A stretch of DNA of 64,000 nt from Ekhidna sp051379705 (GCF_051379705.1 NZ_CP179868.1:1240001-1304000), one strand, 5' to 3'. Shown: positions 8,656-17,769, counted from the first letter of the stretch. Translations and numbers: made by a program. Notes: generated by a model not told the origin, from the sequence alone.

Positions 8656-9570
8656 TCAGAGAAGAGTCTTGGAAATAAGATCTTTTATATCGTCAATTTG
8701 ATCAGGCTCAAACCAATGGATATCGTCATAACGCCTAAACCAGGTCAGTTGCCTTTTAGCATATCTTCGGCTATTCCTTTTTAACAACCTAACCGCTTCC
8801 TCTTTATCATAATCACCAGCTAGAAAACCAAAAATCTCAGAATAACCTACTGTTTGTAAGGCATTGTGATCTCGATAATCAATCAATGCTTGAGCTTCTT
8901 CAAATAATCCTTCTTCTATCATCACATCCATTCGATGATTGATTCGATCGAACAGAACTTCCCGATCCATATTAAGCCCAATCTTCAAATTAGTATATGG
9001 TAAAGTACTTTCAGTACGTTTCCGAAAGGAAGAAAATGGCTTTCCGGTTTCTCTCATCACTTCCAATGCCCGTATAATTCGCTGACCATTTTTTCTATCA
9101 ACTTCATTGTAATAATCTGGATCATCATTTTCCAACTCTTTGAGCATCTTATCCAGCCCTTCTCTTTCTAGTTGGTCGTTTAGCTGCATTCTAATTTTTG
9201 GATCTACCTCCGGCATGTCATCAAAACCTTCCCAAATAGCCTTTAGGTACAAACCGGACCCGCCAACGGCCATTACAGCTTTACTTTTGGCATGTAAATC
9301 AGCAATTGTCGTTGAAGCATCACGTCCAAACTCACCTGCGCTGTAAAGGGCTTCTATGGAATGAGAGTTTATGTAATGATGTGGTACTTTGGCCAACTCA
9401 TCATTCGTCGGCTTGGCCGTTCCAATGGTCATTTCCTTGTAAAACTGTCGAGAATCTGCAGATATAATTTCGGTTTTCAGCCACTGTGCTAATTCAATTG
9501 CCAAGGCTGTTTTACCTACTGCTGTAGGGCCCACAATAGATATTAATAAAGGTTTGCTCGAAATAGCCAT
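8656..9570 (-). CDS. miaA: tRNA dimethylallyltransferase
   Basis: MiaA transfers a dimethylallyl group to N6 of A37 in tRNAs that read UNN codons. The 304-aa protein has the P-loop GPTAVGKT at 14-21, followed by EIISADSRQFYKEM and TAKPTNDEL, all family signatures, and a C-terminal RQLTWFRR. An upstream in-frame extension to 9681 overlaps the divergent kinase gene and looks spurious, so the ATG at 9570 (MAISSKPLLI) is chosen. It is the first gene of the five-gene minus-strand operon. Only 35 bp separate it from the divergent hybrid kinase gene. Confidence 0.95.
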   Translation of the reverse strand: MAISSKPLLISIVGPTAVGKTALAIELAQWLKTEIISADSRQFYKEMTIGTAKPTNDELAKVPHHYINSHSIEALYSAGEFGRDASTTIADLHAKSKAVMAVGGSGLYLKAIWEGFDDMPEVDPKIRMQLNDQLEREGLDKMLKELENDDPDYYNEVDRKNGQRIIRALEVMRETGKPFSSFRKRTESTLPYTNLKIGLNMDREVLFDRINHRMDVMIEEGLFEEAQALIDYRDHNALQTVGYSEIFGFLAGDYDKEEAVRLLKRNSRRYAKRQLTWFRRYDDIHWFEPDQIDDIKDLISKTLL

Positions 9571-9605
9571 CTTTTCAAAGGCTAAAATGCCTAATTTTAT
9601 TCGAT

Positions 9606-12600
9606 ATGGCTGAGGTCGAAAACGATATAGATGAACTAAAGAAGAAAATTGCCAATCTTCAGGGTCAGTTGGACAATACACAGCGTGACTACTATACGCT
9701 GGTAGAAAAGACCAATCAAAACCTGAAAGACCTTTTCGACAACTCGAACGATCTCATCACCATTTTTAGAAAAACTGGAGAAATAAGATTTGCCAATGAG
9801 GCAGTAAAAAATAAGCTCAGCTACACTGAAGAGGAAATCACCGATCTAAAATTTCTAGAAGTAGTGCATCCGGATTATCGCAGAGGTACACTTCAAAACA
9901 TCCTTAAGATTACTGCCGGCAGTCGCTTTGAGCGTTTCGAAACTGTCCTCATTTCTAAAACCGGGAAAAACATCTACGTCACAGGGAAGCTTACATCAGT
10001 TTTTGAAAATGATGAGCCTGTCGAGTATCGATGTGTTTTTTATGACATTACAGAGCGTATTAGAGCTGAAAGTGCGCAAAGTCTATATTATCAGATTGCC
10101 AATATCACCATCACAGAAAATGACCTTGAGCAGCTTTATACCAATATTTATAATCAGCTAAACCAGATGCTGAAAGTACACAACTTTCACATCGCACTAA
10201 AGGAAGGAAAAAAATATCGCAAAATTTTCAGCATTAATGAAAAGGCCGCTTCTGACGAATTGACTTTTGATGTAGACCATGAGTTAATGGAGTATACAGT
10301 TCAGAGAGACCGCTCTCTGATTGTTTACAGCGACGGAATTGAAAAAATAAGCCAACAGATTGGTGTAGAATTCAAGGATCCAATACCCAAGATATGGCTG
10401 GGTGTAATCATTCGCACAGCTACAGAGATGGGCGTAATGTCGATATGTAGCTATAACGACCAAAGCGCATTCAACAATAAAGACCTTGAACTTCTCGACT
10501 ACATTGGTGGTCAGATCAGTCTGGCGATGGAACGCCAACATAAAGAAGAAAAAATTGAAAACCAGGCCGCTACCCTTGGAGCAATCTTCGATAGTAGTAC
10601 GCATGAGATTTGGTCTGTTGATAAGGAATCGCGCTTTACCTCATTCAACCAGAACTATGAAATAGCTTTCAAAAAATATTATGGCATCAAGCCAAAGATC
10701 GGAACCAGCATCGATGAAGTTTCAAAAGAACTACCTGAAGAAGTCCAACAATTTTGGGCTTCAAAATACGAAGAAGCTTTTAAGGGAAAGTTTATAAACT
10801 TTCAAACCAATAACCTGGATAAGTCCGGCAAGATGGTTTGGCGAGAAGTGTTTGTAAATCCAATTTTCCTTCCAAACGGACGAATCGAAGAACTCTCAAT
10901 TATAGCCAATGACATCACCGAGAAAAAAGAATCTGAGAGTGCGTTAATTGCAAGTGAAGAGAAATTTCGTACCATCTTCGAATCCTTCCAGGATATATAC
11001 TTCAGATGTGATATTGAAGGTAAAGTCACGATGATAAGCCCCTCAGTTCAAGAGGTGCTTGGCTATGAATCTAAAAATGTGATCAATACCAATGTGCTGG
11101 AGTATGCGGTCAAAGCAAAGCAAATACTGGAGATCGGAAGACGAATCGACAAGGAACAACGAATCCGAAACGTTGAAGGCACGCTTAAAACGGTGGATGG
11201 AAAAAAGCTTCAATTTTTCTTCAACATTCGGCTAATAAACAAAGATGATGGGACTGTTGAGATTGAAGGTGTAGCCAGAGATATTTCACAACTGAAAAAG
11301 ACCAATGAGGAACTCATGCGAGCCAAAGAAATGGCTGAGCGATCACTTAAAATAAAAGAACGTTTCCTCGCCAATATGAGTCATGAAATTCGGACCCCGA
11401 TGAACGGCATCATTGGCATGATCGACTTGCTGGCTAGCACCAGCCTGGATGGTGAACAGTCTGAATATGTAAAGACCATTAACAAGTCATCTCAAACATT
11501 ACTCAACATCCTGAATGACATCCTGGACCTTTCGAAAATTGAAGCTGGAAAAATGGATCTTAGGCAGCAGCCACTCCATTTGGTGAAAACGATTGAAAAG
11601 GTATACGACCTTTTTTCGCAACAAGCTTCATCTAAAGACAACAACCTCTATTATCATATTGATGAAAAGATACCCGAATGGATACTTGGGGATGAAACCC
11701 GGTTAATTCAGGTACTTTCAAACCTCACATCTAATGCCATTAAATTCAGTGAGAGTAAAGGAAATATCAATATGAGTATTCGGCTTGTGAAGAAACGTGG
11801 AAAGCAGTTTGTTTTCAAGGTCACGATCAAAGACTCTGGAATTGGTATTTCTGAAGAAGATCAAAAGAGTCTTTTTCAAAGCTTTCATCAGCTTGATAAT
11901 AGCAGCTCCAAAAACTTTGGAGGAACAGGTCTTGGTCTCGCCATCTCGCGCGAATTAGTAAAGTCTATGCAAGGAGAAATTGGCGTGGTTTCTACCCCAG
12001 GTCTCGGCAGCACGTTTTGGTTTACTTTTATGGGACAAGAGGTTTCAGTAGATGAAGTAAAATCAATACAGCCTGATAAGCCATTTACAAAAGAATTTAC
12101 CGGGAAGCAGCCTAAAATACTGCTGGTAGATGATAACGATGTGAACAGAAAAGTGGCGAGCAGTATTATGCTAAAATCGGGATGCCAGGTAGAAGAAGCA
12201 TACGATGGCTTCCATGCGATAGAAAAAGTAGAGCAAGAAAATTACGATTTAATTTTTATGGACATCCAGATGCCAAAAATGGATGGTATCAAAGCAACTC
12301 ATGAGGTAAGAAAATTAAGGAATGGCGGGAATACTCCCATTATTGCAATGACTGCCTACTCAATGGAAGAAGATCGAGAACGGTTTCTCAACGCTGGTCT
12401 GGATGACTATTTGGCGAAACCCATAAAAGCTGAAATGCTGATCGATAAAATTAAAAAATGGGTTGATTTCAAGCCTATAAAGGTTTCTATCGAGTCAATT
12501 GTTGAAAAAGCAGAAGATTTAGCAATAAATCAGAACACCTTAAATCAGTTAGCTAAATTTGGAGGTCAAGAACTTATAGAAGCTACACTGATGGAATTTG

Positions 12601-12863
12601 AGGAAGAGGCAGAAGGATTAGTGAAAAACACCGAAACATTTTTGAAATCGAAAGAATATGAAAAAATGCGAGGCGAGCTGCATACATTAAAAGGCAACGC
12701 AGGTACATTAGGTGTTGAAAAACTATCTAAAAAAGCAGCGGATATTGAAAAAAGATTAAAAGAAAATAAATTTGAGGGACTGGAGAACAAAGTGCTGGAC
12801 TTAAAAGCGTTGTTCCAGGAATTCAAAGAGAGTAGCCAAAACCTATTAGTCACCGATGAGTAA
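9606..12863 (+). CDS. Hybrid sensor histidine kinase with PAS/GAF sensors, receiver and HPt
   Basis: A soluble 1085-residue phosphorelay protein. Order: short N-terminal coiled coil (1-40), PAS (about 40-150), GAF (about 155-305), two more PAS domains (about 320-440 and 450-575), HisKA with phospho-acceptor His593 (NMSHEIRTPMNG), HATPase with GTGLGLAISREL, a receiver with phospho-acceptor Asp886 (FMDIQMPKMDG), and a C-terminal HPt with His1026 (LHTLKGNAG). No membrane segment is present, so it senses a cytoplasmic signal. It overlaps the downstream single-domain receiver gene by 8 bp (ATGAGTAA). The 35-bp gap to miaA leaves very little room for a promoter; TAATTTTA just before the ATG is one mismatch from the -7 box. 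Confidence 0.93.
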   Translation: MAEVENDIDELKKKIANLQGQLDNTQRDYYTLVEKTNQNLKDLFDNSNDLITIFRKTGEIRFANEAVKNKLSYTEEEITDLKFLEVVHPDYRRGTLQNILKITAGSRFERFETVLISKTGKNIYVTGKLTSVFENDEPVEYRCVFYDITERIRAESAQSLYYQIANITITENDLEQLYTNIYNQLNQMLKVHNFHIALKEGKKYRKIFSINEKAASDELTFDVDHELMEYTVQRDRSLIVYSDGIEKISQQIGVEFKDPIPKIWLGVIIRTATEMGVMSICSYNDQSAFNNKDLELLDYIGGQISLAMERQHKEEKIENQAATLGAIFDSSTHEIWSVDKESRFTSFNQNYEIAFKKYYGIKPKIGTSIDEVSKELPEEVQQFWASKYEEAFKGKFINFQTNNLDKSGKMVWREVFVNPIFLPNGRIEELSIIANDITEKKESESALIASEEKFRTIFESFQDIYFRCDIEGKVTMISPSVQEVLGYESKNVINTNVLEYAVKAKQILEIGRRIDKEQRIRNVEGTLKTVDGKKLQFFFNIRLINKDDGTVEIEGVARDISQLKKTNEELMRAKEMAERSLKIKERFLANMSHEIRTPMNGIIGMIDLLASTSLDGEQSEYVKTINKSSQTLLNILNDILDLSKIEAGKMDLRQQPLHLVKTIEKVYDLFSQQASSKDNNLYYHIDEKIPEWILGDETRLIQVLSNLTSNAIKFSESKGNINMSIRLVKKRGKQFVFKVTIKDSGIGISEEDQKSLFQSFHQLDNSSSKNFGGTGLGLAISRELVKSMQGEIGVVSTPGLGSTFWFTFMGQEVSVDEVKSIQPDKPFTKEFTGKQPKILLVDDNDVNRKVASSIMLKSGCQVEEAYDGFHAIEKVEQENYDLIFMDIQMPKMDGIKATHEVRKLRNGGNTPIIAMTAYSMEEDRERFLNAGLDDYLAKPIKAEMLIDKIKKWVDFKPIKVSIESIVEKAEDLAINQNTLNQLAKFGGQELIEATLMEFEEEAEGLVKNTETFLKSKEYEKMRGELHTLKGNAGTLGVEKLSKKAADIEKRLKENKFEGLENKVLDLKALFQEFKESSQNLLVTDE

Positions 12864-13230
12864 GAAAATAATTGTAGCCGAAGACAGCAGTGTAATTCAA
12901 AATCTAACCAAAAAGATTCTTTCACAGCTCAACTATGAAATTTCCTCCGTAAAAAATGGTCAACAGGTTTTAGATCTGCTCGCCAAAGATAAGTTTGGTT
13001 TAGTCCTGCTCGACATCCACATGCCTGTAATGGACGGGATGGAGTGTGCTAAGCAAATCAGGAATTCTGAAGGAAACAACCAAAACATTCCAATCGTCGC
13101 GATCACCGGAAATGCAAATAATTACACGATGGAGGACTTTGAAGATGTGGGAATAAATGCATTCATTCCTAAGCCACTAAACTACGATTCAGTGGTGGAG
13201 ATGGTGAAAAAGTATACGGATGACAATTAA
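12856..13230 (+). CDS. Single-domain response regulator (CheY-like receiver)
   Basis: A 124-residue stand-alone receiver. The acidic pocket (IVAEDSS), phospho-acceptor Asp53 in LLDIHMPVMDG, a conserved Thr (VAITGN) and Lys (FIPKPL) are all in place. There is no output domain, so it should act by protein-protein contact or as a shuttle in a multistep phosphorelay with the HPt of the upstream kinase. It overlaps the kinase by 8 bp and the next small gene by 11 bp, so the three are almost certainly cotranscribed and coupled. Confidence 0.92.
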   Translation: MSKKIIVAEDSSVIQNLTKKILSQLNYEISSVKNGQQVLDLLAKDKFGLVLLDIHMPVMDGMECAKQIRNSEGNNQNIPIVAITGNANNYTMEDFEDVGINAFIPKPLNYDSVVEMVKKYTDDN

Positions 13231-13495
13231 ATACACGAATCACTTTTTGAACAAACTTGAGGATATTATGTCCGAAACGGACTACATCCTCCGCTACGAA
13301 AAGGGCAATTTCCAATCTGGATATTGCATCCTAAATGAGAGCAAAGTAGCTGTTATAAATAAATTTTTCGCGCTTGAAGGAAAGGTGAACAGTCTCATAG
13401 AAATCATTCGCTCCATAAAAGTAGATACCTCCAGACTTAGCGATAACAATAAGAAGCTTTATTCTGAAATCACCAATAACCAGCTTCAGCTGTGA
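13220..13495 (+). CDS. Small conserved hypothetical protein, 91 aa
   Basis: A small soluble protein beginning MTIKYTNHFLNKLEDIM. It appears to have an alpha-beta layout with a basic C-terminal helix. I do not recognise a family. It overlaps the receiver gene by 11 bp and the metallo-hydrolase gene by 4 bp (GTGA), so it sits inside a tightly packed operon. The dense packing and normal codon use argue that it is real. It could be an output partner of the receiver, but that is inference from position only. Confidence 0.7.
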   Translation: MTIKYTNHFLNKLEDIMSETDYILRYEKGNFQSGYCILNESKVAVINKFFALEGKVNSLIEIIRSIKVDTSRLSDNNKKLYSEITNNQLQL

Positions 13496-14259
13496 GGGTT
13501 GTATTTCTTGGCACCGGCACTTCGCAAGGTGTGCCTGTGATAGGGTGCAAATGCGAGGTGTGCTCCTCAGTAGATCATCGAGATAACCGATTGAGGTCAT
13601 CCATCTATGTAGAAATAAATGGAGTGCATATTGTGGTAGATACAGGCCCCGACTTTCGACAACAGATGCTCCGTGCACGAATTGATCAATTGGATGCCGT
13701 ACTCTTCACGCATGCCCACAAGGATCATACCGCCGGAATGGACGACATCCGCAGTTATAACTTTCGGCAGAAAAAAGACATGCCTATCTATGCTAGAAAA
13801 GAAGTACAGGATCAACTGAAGCAAGAATTTTCCTACATCTTTTCGGCCAGTAAGTATCCGGGAATACCAAAGGTAGAGCTTCACACACTCGACGGAAGTC
13901 CATTTGATGTACTTGGGCAAACCATTATCCCGATTGAGGTGATGCACCACAAGCTACCAGTTTACGGATTTCGATTTGGCGATTTCACCTACATCACTGA
14001 TGCCAATTACATCTCTGAGGAAGAGAAAGAAAAGATCAAAGGTTCAAAAATCATTGTGCTGAATGCACTCCAAAAGGATGATCATATCAGCCACTTTACA
14101 TTGGAAGAAGCAGTAGATTTACTCAAAGAATTAAATCCTGAAAAAGCGTACCTTACTCACATCAGCCATCGGCTTGGTGCGCACATGGACGTCTCCAAAG
14201 AATTGCCTGAGAATATTGAGATCGCTTGGGATGGATTGCAAATATCGTTGGACAACTAG
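13492..14259 (+). CDS. MBL-fold metallo-hydrolase (PhnP-like)
   Basis: A 255-residue metallo-beta-lactamase-fold enzyme. The metal motif THAHKDH is at residues 73-79, with further ligands in MHH, TDANYI and THISHRLG. The N-terminal CKCEVC cysteine cluster and FLGTGTSQGVPVIGC start resemble PhnP-type phosphodiesterases and the many Bacteroidota homologues of unknown substrate. Translation starts with GTG at 13492, overlapping the previous stop in a GTGA. The next gene follows after 4 bp. There are no phosphonate genes near, so a PhnP pathway role is not supported. Confidence 0.88.
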   Translation: MRVVFLGTGTSQGVPVIGCKCEVCSSVDHRDNRLRSSIYVEINGVHIVVDTGPDFRQQMLRARIDQLDAVLFTHAHKDHTAGMDDIRSYNFRQKKDMPIYARKEVQDQLKQEFSYIFSASKYPGIPKVELHTLDGSPFDVLGQTIIPIEVMHHKLPVYGFRFGDFTYITDANYISEEEKEKIKGSKIIVLNALQKDDHISHFTLEEAVDLLKELNPEKAYLTHISHRLGAHMDVSKELPENIEIAWDGLQISLDN

Positions 14260-14263
14260 TGTC

Positions 14264-15796
14264 ATGTTCCACAATTACTTCTTCCTAAAACGCCTTGCAC
14301 CCGAACTAGAAAAAGAGCTCAAAGGTCTTGTGTTGCTTGAGTGCTTCTCCCAGAATAAAGACGAGCTAATCCTCGGTTTTGGCGATCCCGAAAGAGAATT
14401 CTATATACGTGCAAATCTAGATCCCAACGTTTCGCTACTCTCCTTCCCCGATCAGTTTGCTAGAGCCGGAAAAAACAGTGTAGACCTGTTTCCGACATTG
14501 CTAGATAAAAAAGTCACCGGTGTTTCTGTCTTTAACTACGAGCGTTCATTCCAGCTTGAATTTGGTGATGAAGCATTAATATTTAAGATGCATGCTCGCA
14601 GAGCAAATATTCTACATTGTCAGAATTTGGAGGTCATCAATCTGTTCAGGAAAAGCTTAGATGCTGATTTAGAAATCAATCCAAAAGATCTGCACAAAGA
14701 AATTGTTATCTCTGAGCAACAGTTTGCCATCGCTGGCAACAATCCAGTCGAACTGATACCTGCATTAGGCAAGGAAGTAAAAGCACACCTGGAGCAATCT
14801 AAATTCTTTGACTTACCGGGTGATGAGAAGTGGGCCCACTTTCAACAGTTGCTTGATCAACTCAATTCAAATCCCATCTTTTTACACGAAGGACCAGCCA
14901 TCAGCCTAATTATATCCGGTACTGAGAAAACCAAAAGTGCTATTGAGGCCAGCAACTGGCTCTACAATAAAACAGTTCGAAGTTTTTATTTTGATAAGGA
15001 AAAAAGTGTAGGAATAAATAAGCTCAAGCAGCGAATCAAAAAATCCGAAAGCTACATCTCGAAGACCAGAAGTAAACTGGAACAAGTTGAAAACGCCAGA
15101 AGCCCGGAAGAGATCGCCAATATTTTAATGGCCAACCTCAATAGCCTGCAAACCGGGCTTACCAAGGCCGTGCTTCATGATTTCTACACTGACCAACCCA
15201 TTGAAATTAAACTCAATCGGGATTTGAGTCCCCAAAAAAATGCTGAGAATCTATATCGAAAATCAAAGAACAGGCATCAGGAAATAGATACGTTAAAAGA
15301 CAATATCGCAGCGAAAGAAACACTTATAGAAAAGCTGAGCAGACAAATACTGCACATACAGGATATCTCAGACACCAAGGAGCTTAGGAAATATCTGAAG
15401 GATCATGGCCTTACACAAATGGAAAAAGCGCAAAACGAAAACCGTCCTTATCATGAGTTTGAAGTAGAAGGATGGCAGATTTTACTTGGAAAGCATGCGA
15501 AAGCCAATGACGAATTGACACTCAAAGTAGCCAATAAAAACGATCTATGGCTCCATGCAAAAGATGTTGCAGGCTCGCATGTTGTCATTCGGCAGAAGCC
15601 CGGACAAAACTTCCCCAACCACATCATTGAAATAGCTGCGGCCTTAGCAGCCGCTAACTCGAAAAGGAAAACTGATTCACTTTGCCCTGTTATCTACACT
15701 CAGAAAAAGTTTGTCAGGAAAATGAAAGGCGCGCCTGCTGGCCAGGTAATCGTAGAGAAAGAAGAAGTAGTGATGATTGAGCCTGCAAATCTTTGA
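14264..15796 (+). CDS. NFACT-family protein (RqcH/FbpA/DUF814-like ribosome quality control factor)
   Basis: A 510-residue protein with the NFACT layout: N-terminal domain, a long helical coiled-coil middle (about 265-395), and the NFACT-R domain with DLWLHAKDVAGSHVVIR from residue 427. Bacterial members (RqcH) bind stalled 50S subunits and recruit tRNA-Ala to add alanine tails to trapped peptides. The Asp-Arg pair needed for tailing in RqcH/Rqc2 appears here as Glu93-Arg94 (NYERSFQLEF), so tailing activity is uncertain. The frame extends upstream into the previous gene, but the ATG at 14264 (MFHNYFFLKRL) fits the family start and leaves a 4-bp gap. Confidence 0.88.
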   Translation: MFHNYFFLKRLAPELEKELKGLVLLECFSQNKDELILGFGDPEREFYIRANLDPNVSLLSFPDQFARAGKNSVDLFPTLLDKKVTGVSVFNYERSFQLEFGDEALIFKMHARRANILHCQNLEVINLFRKSLDADLEINPKDLHKEIVISEQQFAIAGNNPVELIPALGKEVKAHLEQSKFFDLPGDEKWAHFQQLLDQLNSNPIFLHEGPAISLIISGTEKTKSAIEASNWLYNKTVRSFYFDKEKSVGINKLKQRIKKSESYISKTRSKLEQVENARSPEEIANILMANLNSLQTGLTKAVLHDFYTDQPIEIKLNRDLSPQKNAENLYRKSKNRHQEIDTLKDNIAAKETLIEKLSRQILHIQDISDTKELRKYLKDHGLTQMEKAQNENRPYHEFEVEGWQILLGKHAKANDELTLKVANKNDLWLHAKDVAGSHVVIRQKPGQNFPNHIIEIAAALAAANSKRKTDSLCPVIYTQKKFVRKMKGAPAGQVIVEKEEVVMIEPANL

Positions 15797-15871
15797 CGCT
15801 TTCGAGACATTAGCATTATCAATTAACAAAATTCCCAAACCAAAACTTTACAGCTCGTAAATTCATGTTAA

Positions 15872-16831
15872 ATGGAGAAGAGCAAGGAACCTTTGATATA
15901 TATGATACCGGAAAACTCATCTATTGAATTGAATTTCCAATCGTATCACTTAAACCAAGAATCAGCTGTTTTTATACCTTCCGGTCAATACATAAAAACG
16001 GATCCTTCTGCACAAACCATTCCTGTTCATCCCGAATCACCCAATCACTATCGTTATTTATTTTCACGAATTCTCACGCTTGGACATGTAGCAGCAGATG
16101 AAAAAATAAAATCTCAAAACACAAATGAGGTGCTTGACTACTCGGATCGAAAGTGGAGAAGGCTCAATCCCTTTAAAACAACGGATGAAGAACTAGAGAT
16201 TCTTTTTGACGCAAACGAATGGCTGGATCACAATATGGATGCAGCGCTGGATATAAAAAGCGGATTGTTGACTTATCATGAAACTCAGAAATTGTCGAAA
16301 GAGAAGCTCCATCTCACCCTATTCCAATGGAAGAATCAAAAATTAATTGGTCACGCTCGTCAAAAGCTATATGAATCAGGTGGATCTATTAAAGAAACCT
16401 CGTATGCACTAGGCTTCAAGGATTCAGCATATTTCTGTCGCTTTTTTCGAAATTACACATCGCATTCTCCTGGGGAATTCATAAAGACGATAGAAGAGAA
16501 ACCTCAAGAAAAAAGAATTGTGAAAGCATTCAAGTCTCTATTGAAGGAATATATTCAATCAAATCATTCCGTAGTATTTTATGCCAATCAATTAAATCTC
16601 ACTACCAAAAGCCTCAGTCGAGTCATCAAGTCTGCCACCGGCCTTACACCGAAGCATCACATTAACAATGAGATTATTTCCAGAGCCAAGCATTTCCTCG
16701 CGGAGGGCGCTACTGTCAGTTCTATCACATTTGAACTTGGCTTTGAAGAAATCAGTCATTTTTCGCAGTTTTTCAAACTTCATACCCGAAAAGCTCCATC
16801 ACGGTTACAATCAAAAAGTACCATAGATTAG
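15872..16831 (+). CDS. AraC-family transcription regulator with two AraC-type DNA-binding regions
   Basis: A 319-residue regulator. The first part (about 1-70) has a cupin-like sensor character (SAVFIPSGQYI). A first AraC-type region at about 140-208 has a good second helix-turn-helix (SIKETSYALGFKDSAYFCRF) but a weak first one. A second, complete AraC domain at about 220-312 contains LTTKSLSRVIKSATGLTPK and SSITFELGFEEISHFSQFFK. Standard members carry one such domain, so a tandem arrangement is unusual. The SnoaL-like and YHS genes follow on the same strand after 71 bp and are its likely targets. The inducer is unknown. Confidence 0.88.
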   Translation: MEKSKEPLIYMIPENSSIELNFQSYHLNQESAVFIPSGQYIKTDPSAQTIPVHPESPNHYRYLFSRILTLGHVAADEKIKSQNTNEVLDYSDRKWRRLNPFKTTDEELEILFDANEWLDHNMDAALDIKSGLLTYHETQKLSKEKLHLTLFQWKNQKLIGHARQKLYESGGSIKETSYALGFKDSAYFCRFFRNYTSHSPGEFIKTIEEKPQEKRIVKAFKSLLKEYIQSNHSVVFYANQLNLTTKSLSRVIKSATGLTPKHHINNEIISRAKHFLAEGATVSSITFELGFEEISHFSQFFKLHTRKAPSRLQSKSTID

Positions 16832-16902
16832 GTAATTTTTATAAACAAGCGAGCACACTCTTGTCCTTGATTTGCATTGTTCAATTAAACAATTAAATAA
16901 CA

Positions 16903-17244
16903 ATGCAAGAATTAGTATCACAAATGGACAACATGGTGCTGAGAGGCGAAATACCTCAGGCAGTATCCAAATTTTTTAGTGAAGATGCACACACAAAAGA
17001 CGTGGACGGCTCTGAGACTTCCACCCGAGAAGAGGCGGTTCAAAAACTAACCGGATTTGTTGGAAGCATCGCACAAGTAAAAGAGATCACTTTATTAAAC
17101 AGCTCCATCGGAGAAGATGTGAGCATGTCTGAATTTCGCTTTCATTTCAGTATGGAGGACGGTAATGAAATCAACTGGCATGAAGTTATTCGAAGAGAAT
17201 GGCAAAACGGTCTGGTCGTAAATGAAACTTATTTCCAAAACTAA
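16903..17244 (+). CDS. SnoaL-like / NTF2-fold small protein
   Basis: A 113-residue cytoplasmic protein with the short cone-shaped NTF2-like layout (MDNMVLRGEIPQAVSKFFSE, later FRFHFSMEDGNEINWHEVIRREW). Family members bind small hydrophobic ligands or act as isomerases or cyclases; nothing here fixes a substrate. It lies between the AraC regulator and the YHS gene, 11 bp before the latter, so the two are probably cotranscribed. Confidence 0.8.
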   Translation: MQELVSQMDNMVLRGEIPQAVSKFFSEDAHTKDVDGSETSTREEAVQKLTGFVGSIAQVKEITLLNSSIGEDVSMSEFRFHFSMEDGNEINWHEVIRREWQNGLVVNETYFQN

Positions 17245-17255
17245 AATTCAAAGCA

Positions 17256-17702
17256 ATGAAAAAAATATCAACAGCATTTCTAGTAACGCTTGTCGTTTTT
17301 GCAGCATCAGCGCAGGAGTACAACACAGATGATAGCAAAATAGCCATGAACGGCTACAGTCCTGTCTCCTACCTCGATTTGCAACTTGCTCAGCGAGGCT
17401 CAAAAGAGTACATGTCTGAGGTAGATGGAGTCAAATACTTTTTTACCTCAGAGGATCAGAAAAAGTCATTCAATGCAAATCCTAAAAAATATCAACCACA
17501 ATATGGTGGCTGGTGTGCAACTGGAGTCGCGATCGGAGCAAAATTCAGAGTAGACCCAAATAAGTTTGTGGTAAAGGACGGAAAATACTACCTGTTCCTC
17601 AACAGCATCGAAGTAGATGCCAAGCAAGTATGGAACGAAAAAGGGCATAAGAACATGGTGAAGAATGCTAACGAAAACTGGAAGAAGCTGAAGACGAAGT
17701 AG
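17256..17702 (+). CDS. Secreted YHS-domain protein
   Basis: A 148-residue exported protein: signal peptide MKKISTAFLVTLVVFAASA, then a YHS-type domain (IAMNGYSPVSYLD, VDGVKYFFTSEDQKKSFNANP, YGGWCATGVA). YHS domains are short and often metal-associated. This variant, with a single Cys and a 'GYSPVSYLD' opening, is common as a stand-alone periplasmic protein whose function is not settled. A strong terminator follows 30 bp after the stop, closing the AraC-SnoaL-YHS group. Confidence 0.88.
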   Translation: MKKISTAFLVTLVVFAASAQEYNTDDSKIAMNGYSPVSYLDLQLAQRGSKEYMSEVDGVKYFFTSEDQKKSFNANPKKYQPQYGGWCATGVAIGAKFRVDPNKFVVKDGKYYLFLNSIEVDAKQVWNEKGHKNMVKNANENWKKLKTK

Positions 17703-17732
17703 CTTCTCAGTTCAAATTATGGTTGAGTGTTT

Positions 17733-17762
17733 GAGGACGAAAGTGATTTCGTCCTCTTTTTT
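17733..17762 (+). terminator. Rho-independent terminator after the YHS gene
   Basis: GAGGACGAAA and TTTCGTCCTC form a perfect 10-bp stem with a GTGA loop, followed by TTTTTT. Confidence 0.93.
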
Positions 17763-17769
17763 ATTTATT

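Noticed and set aside
13597..13950. Open frame of 117 codons on the minus strand inside the metallo-hydrolase gene
   Set aside because: It lies wholly opposite a strongly supported gene, and its composition (many His, Tyr and Cys) is that of an antisense shadow.
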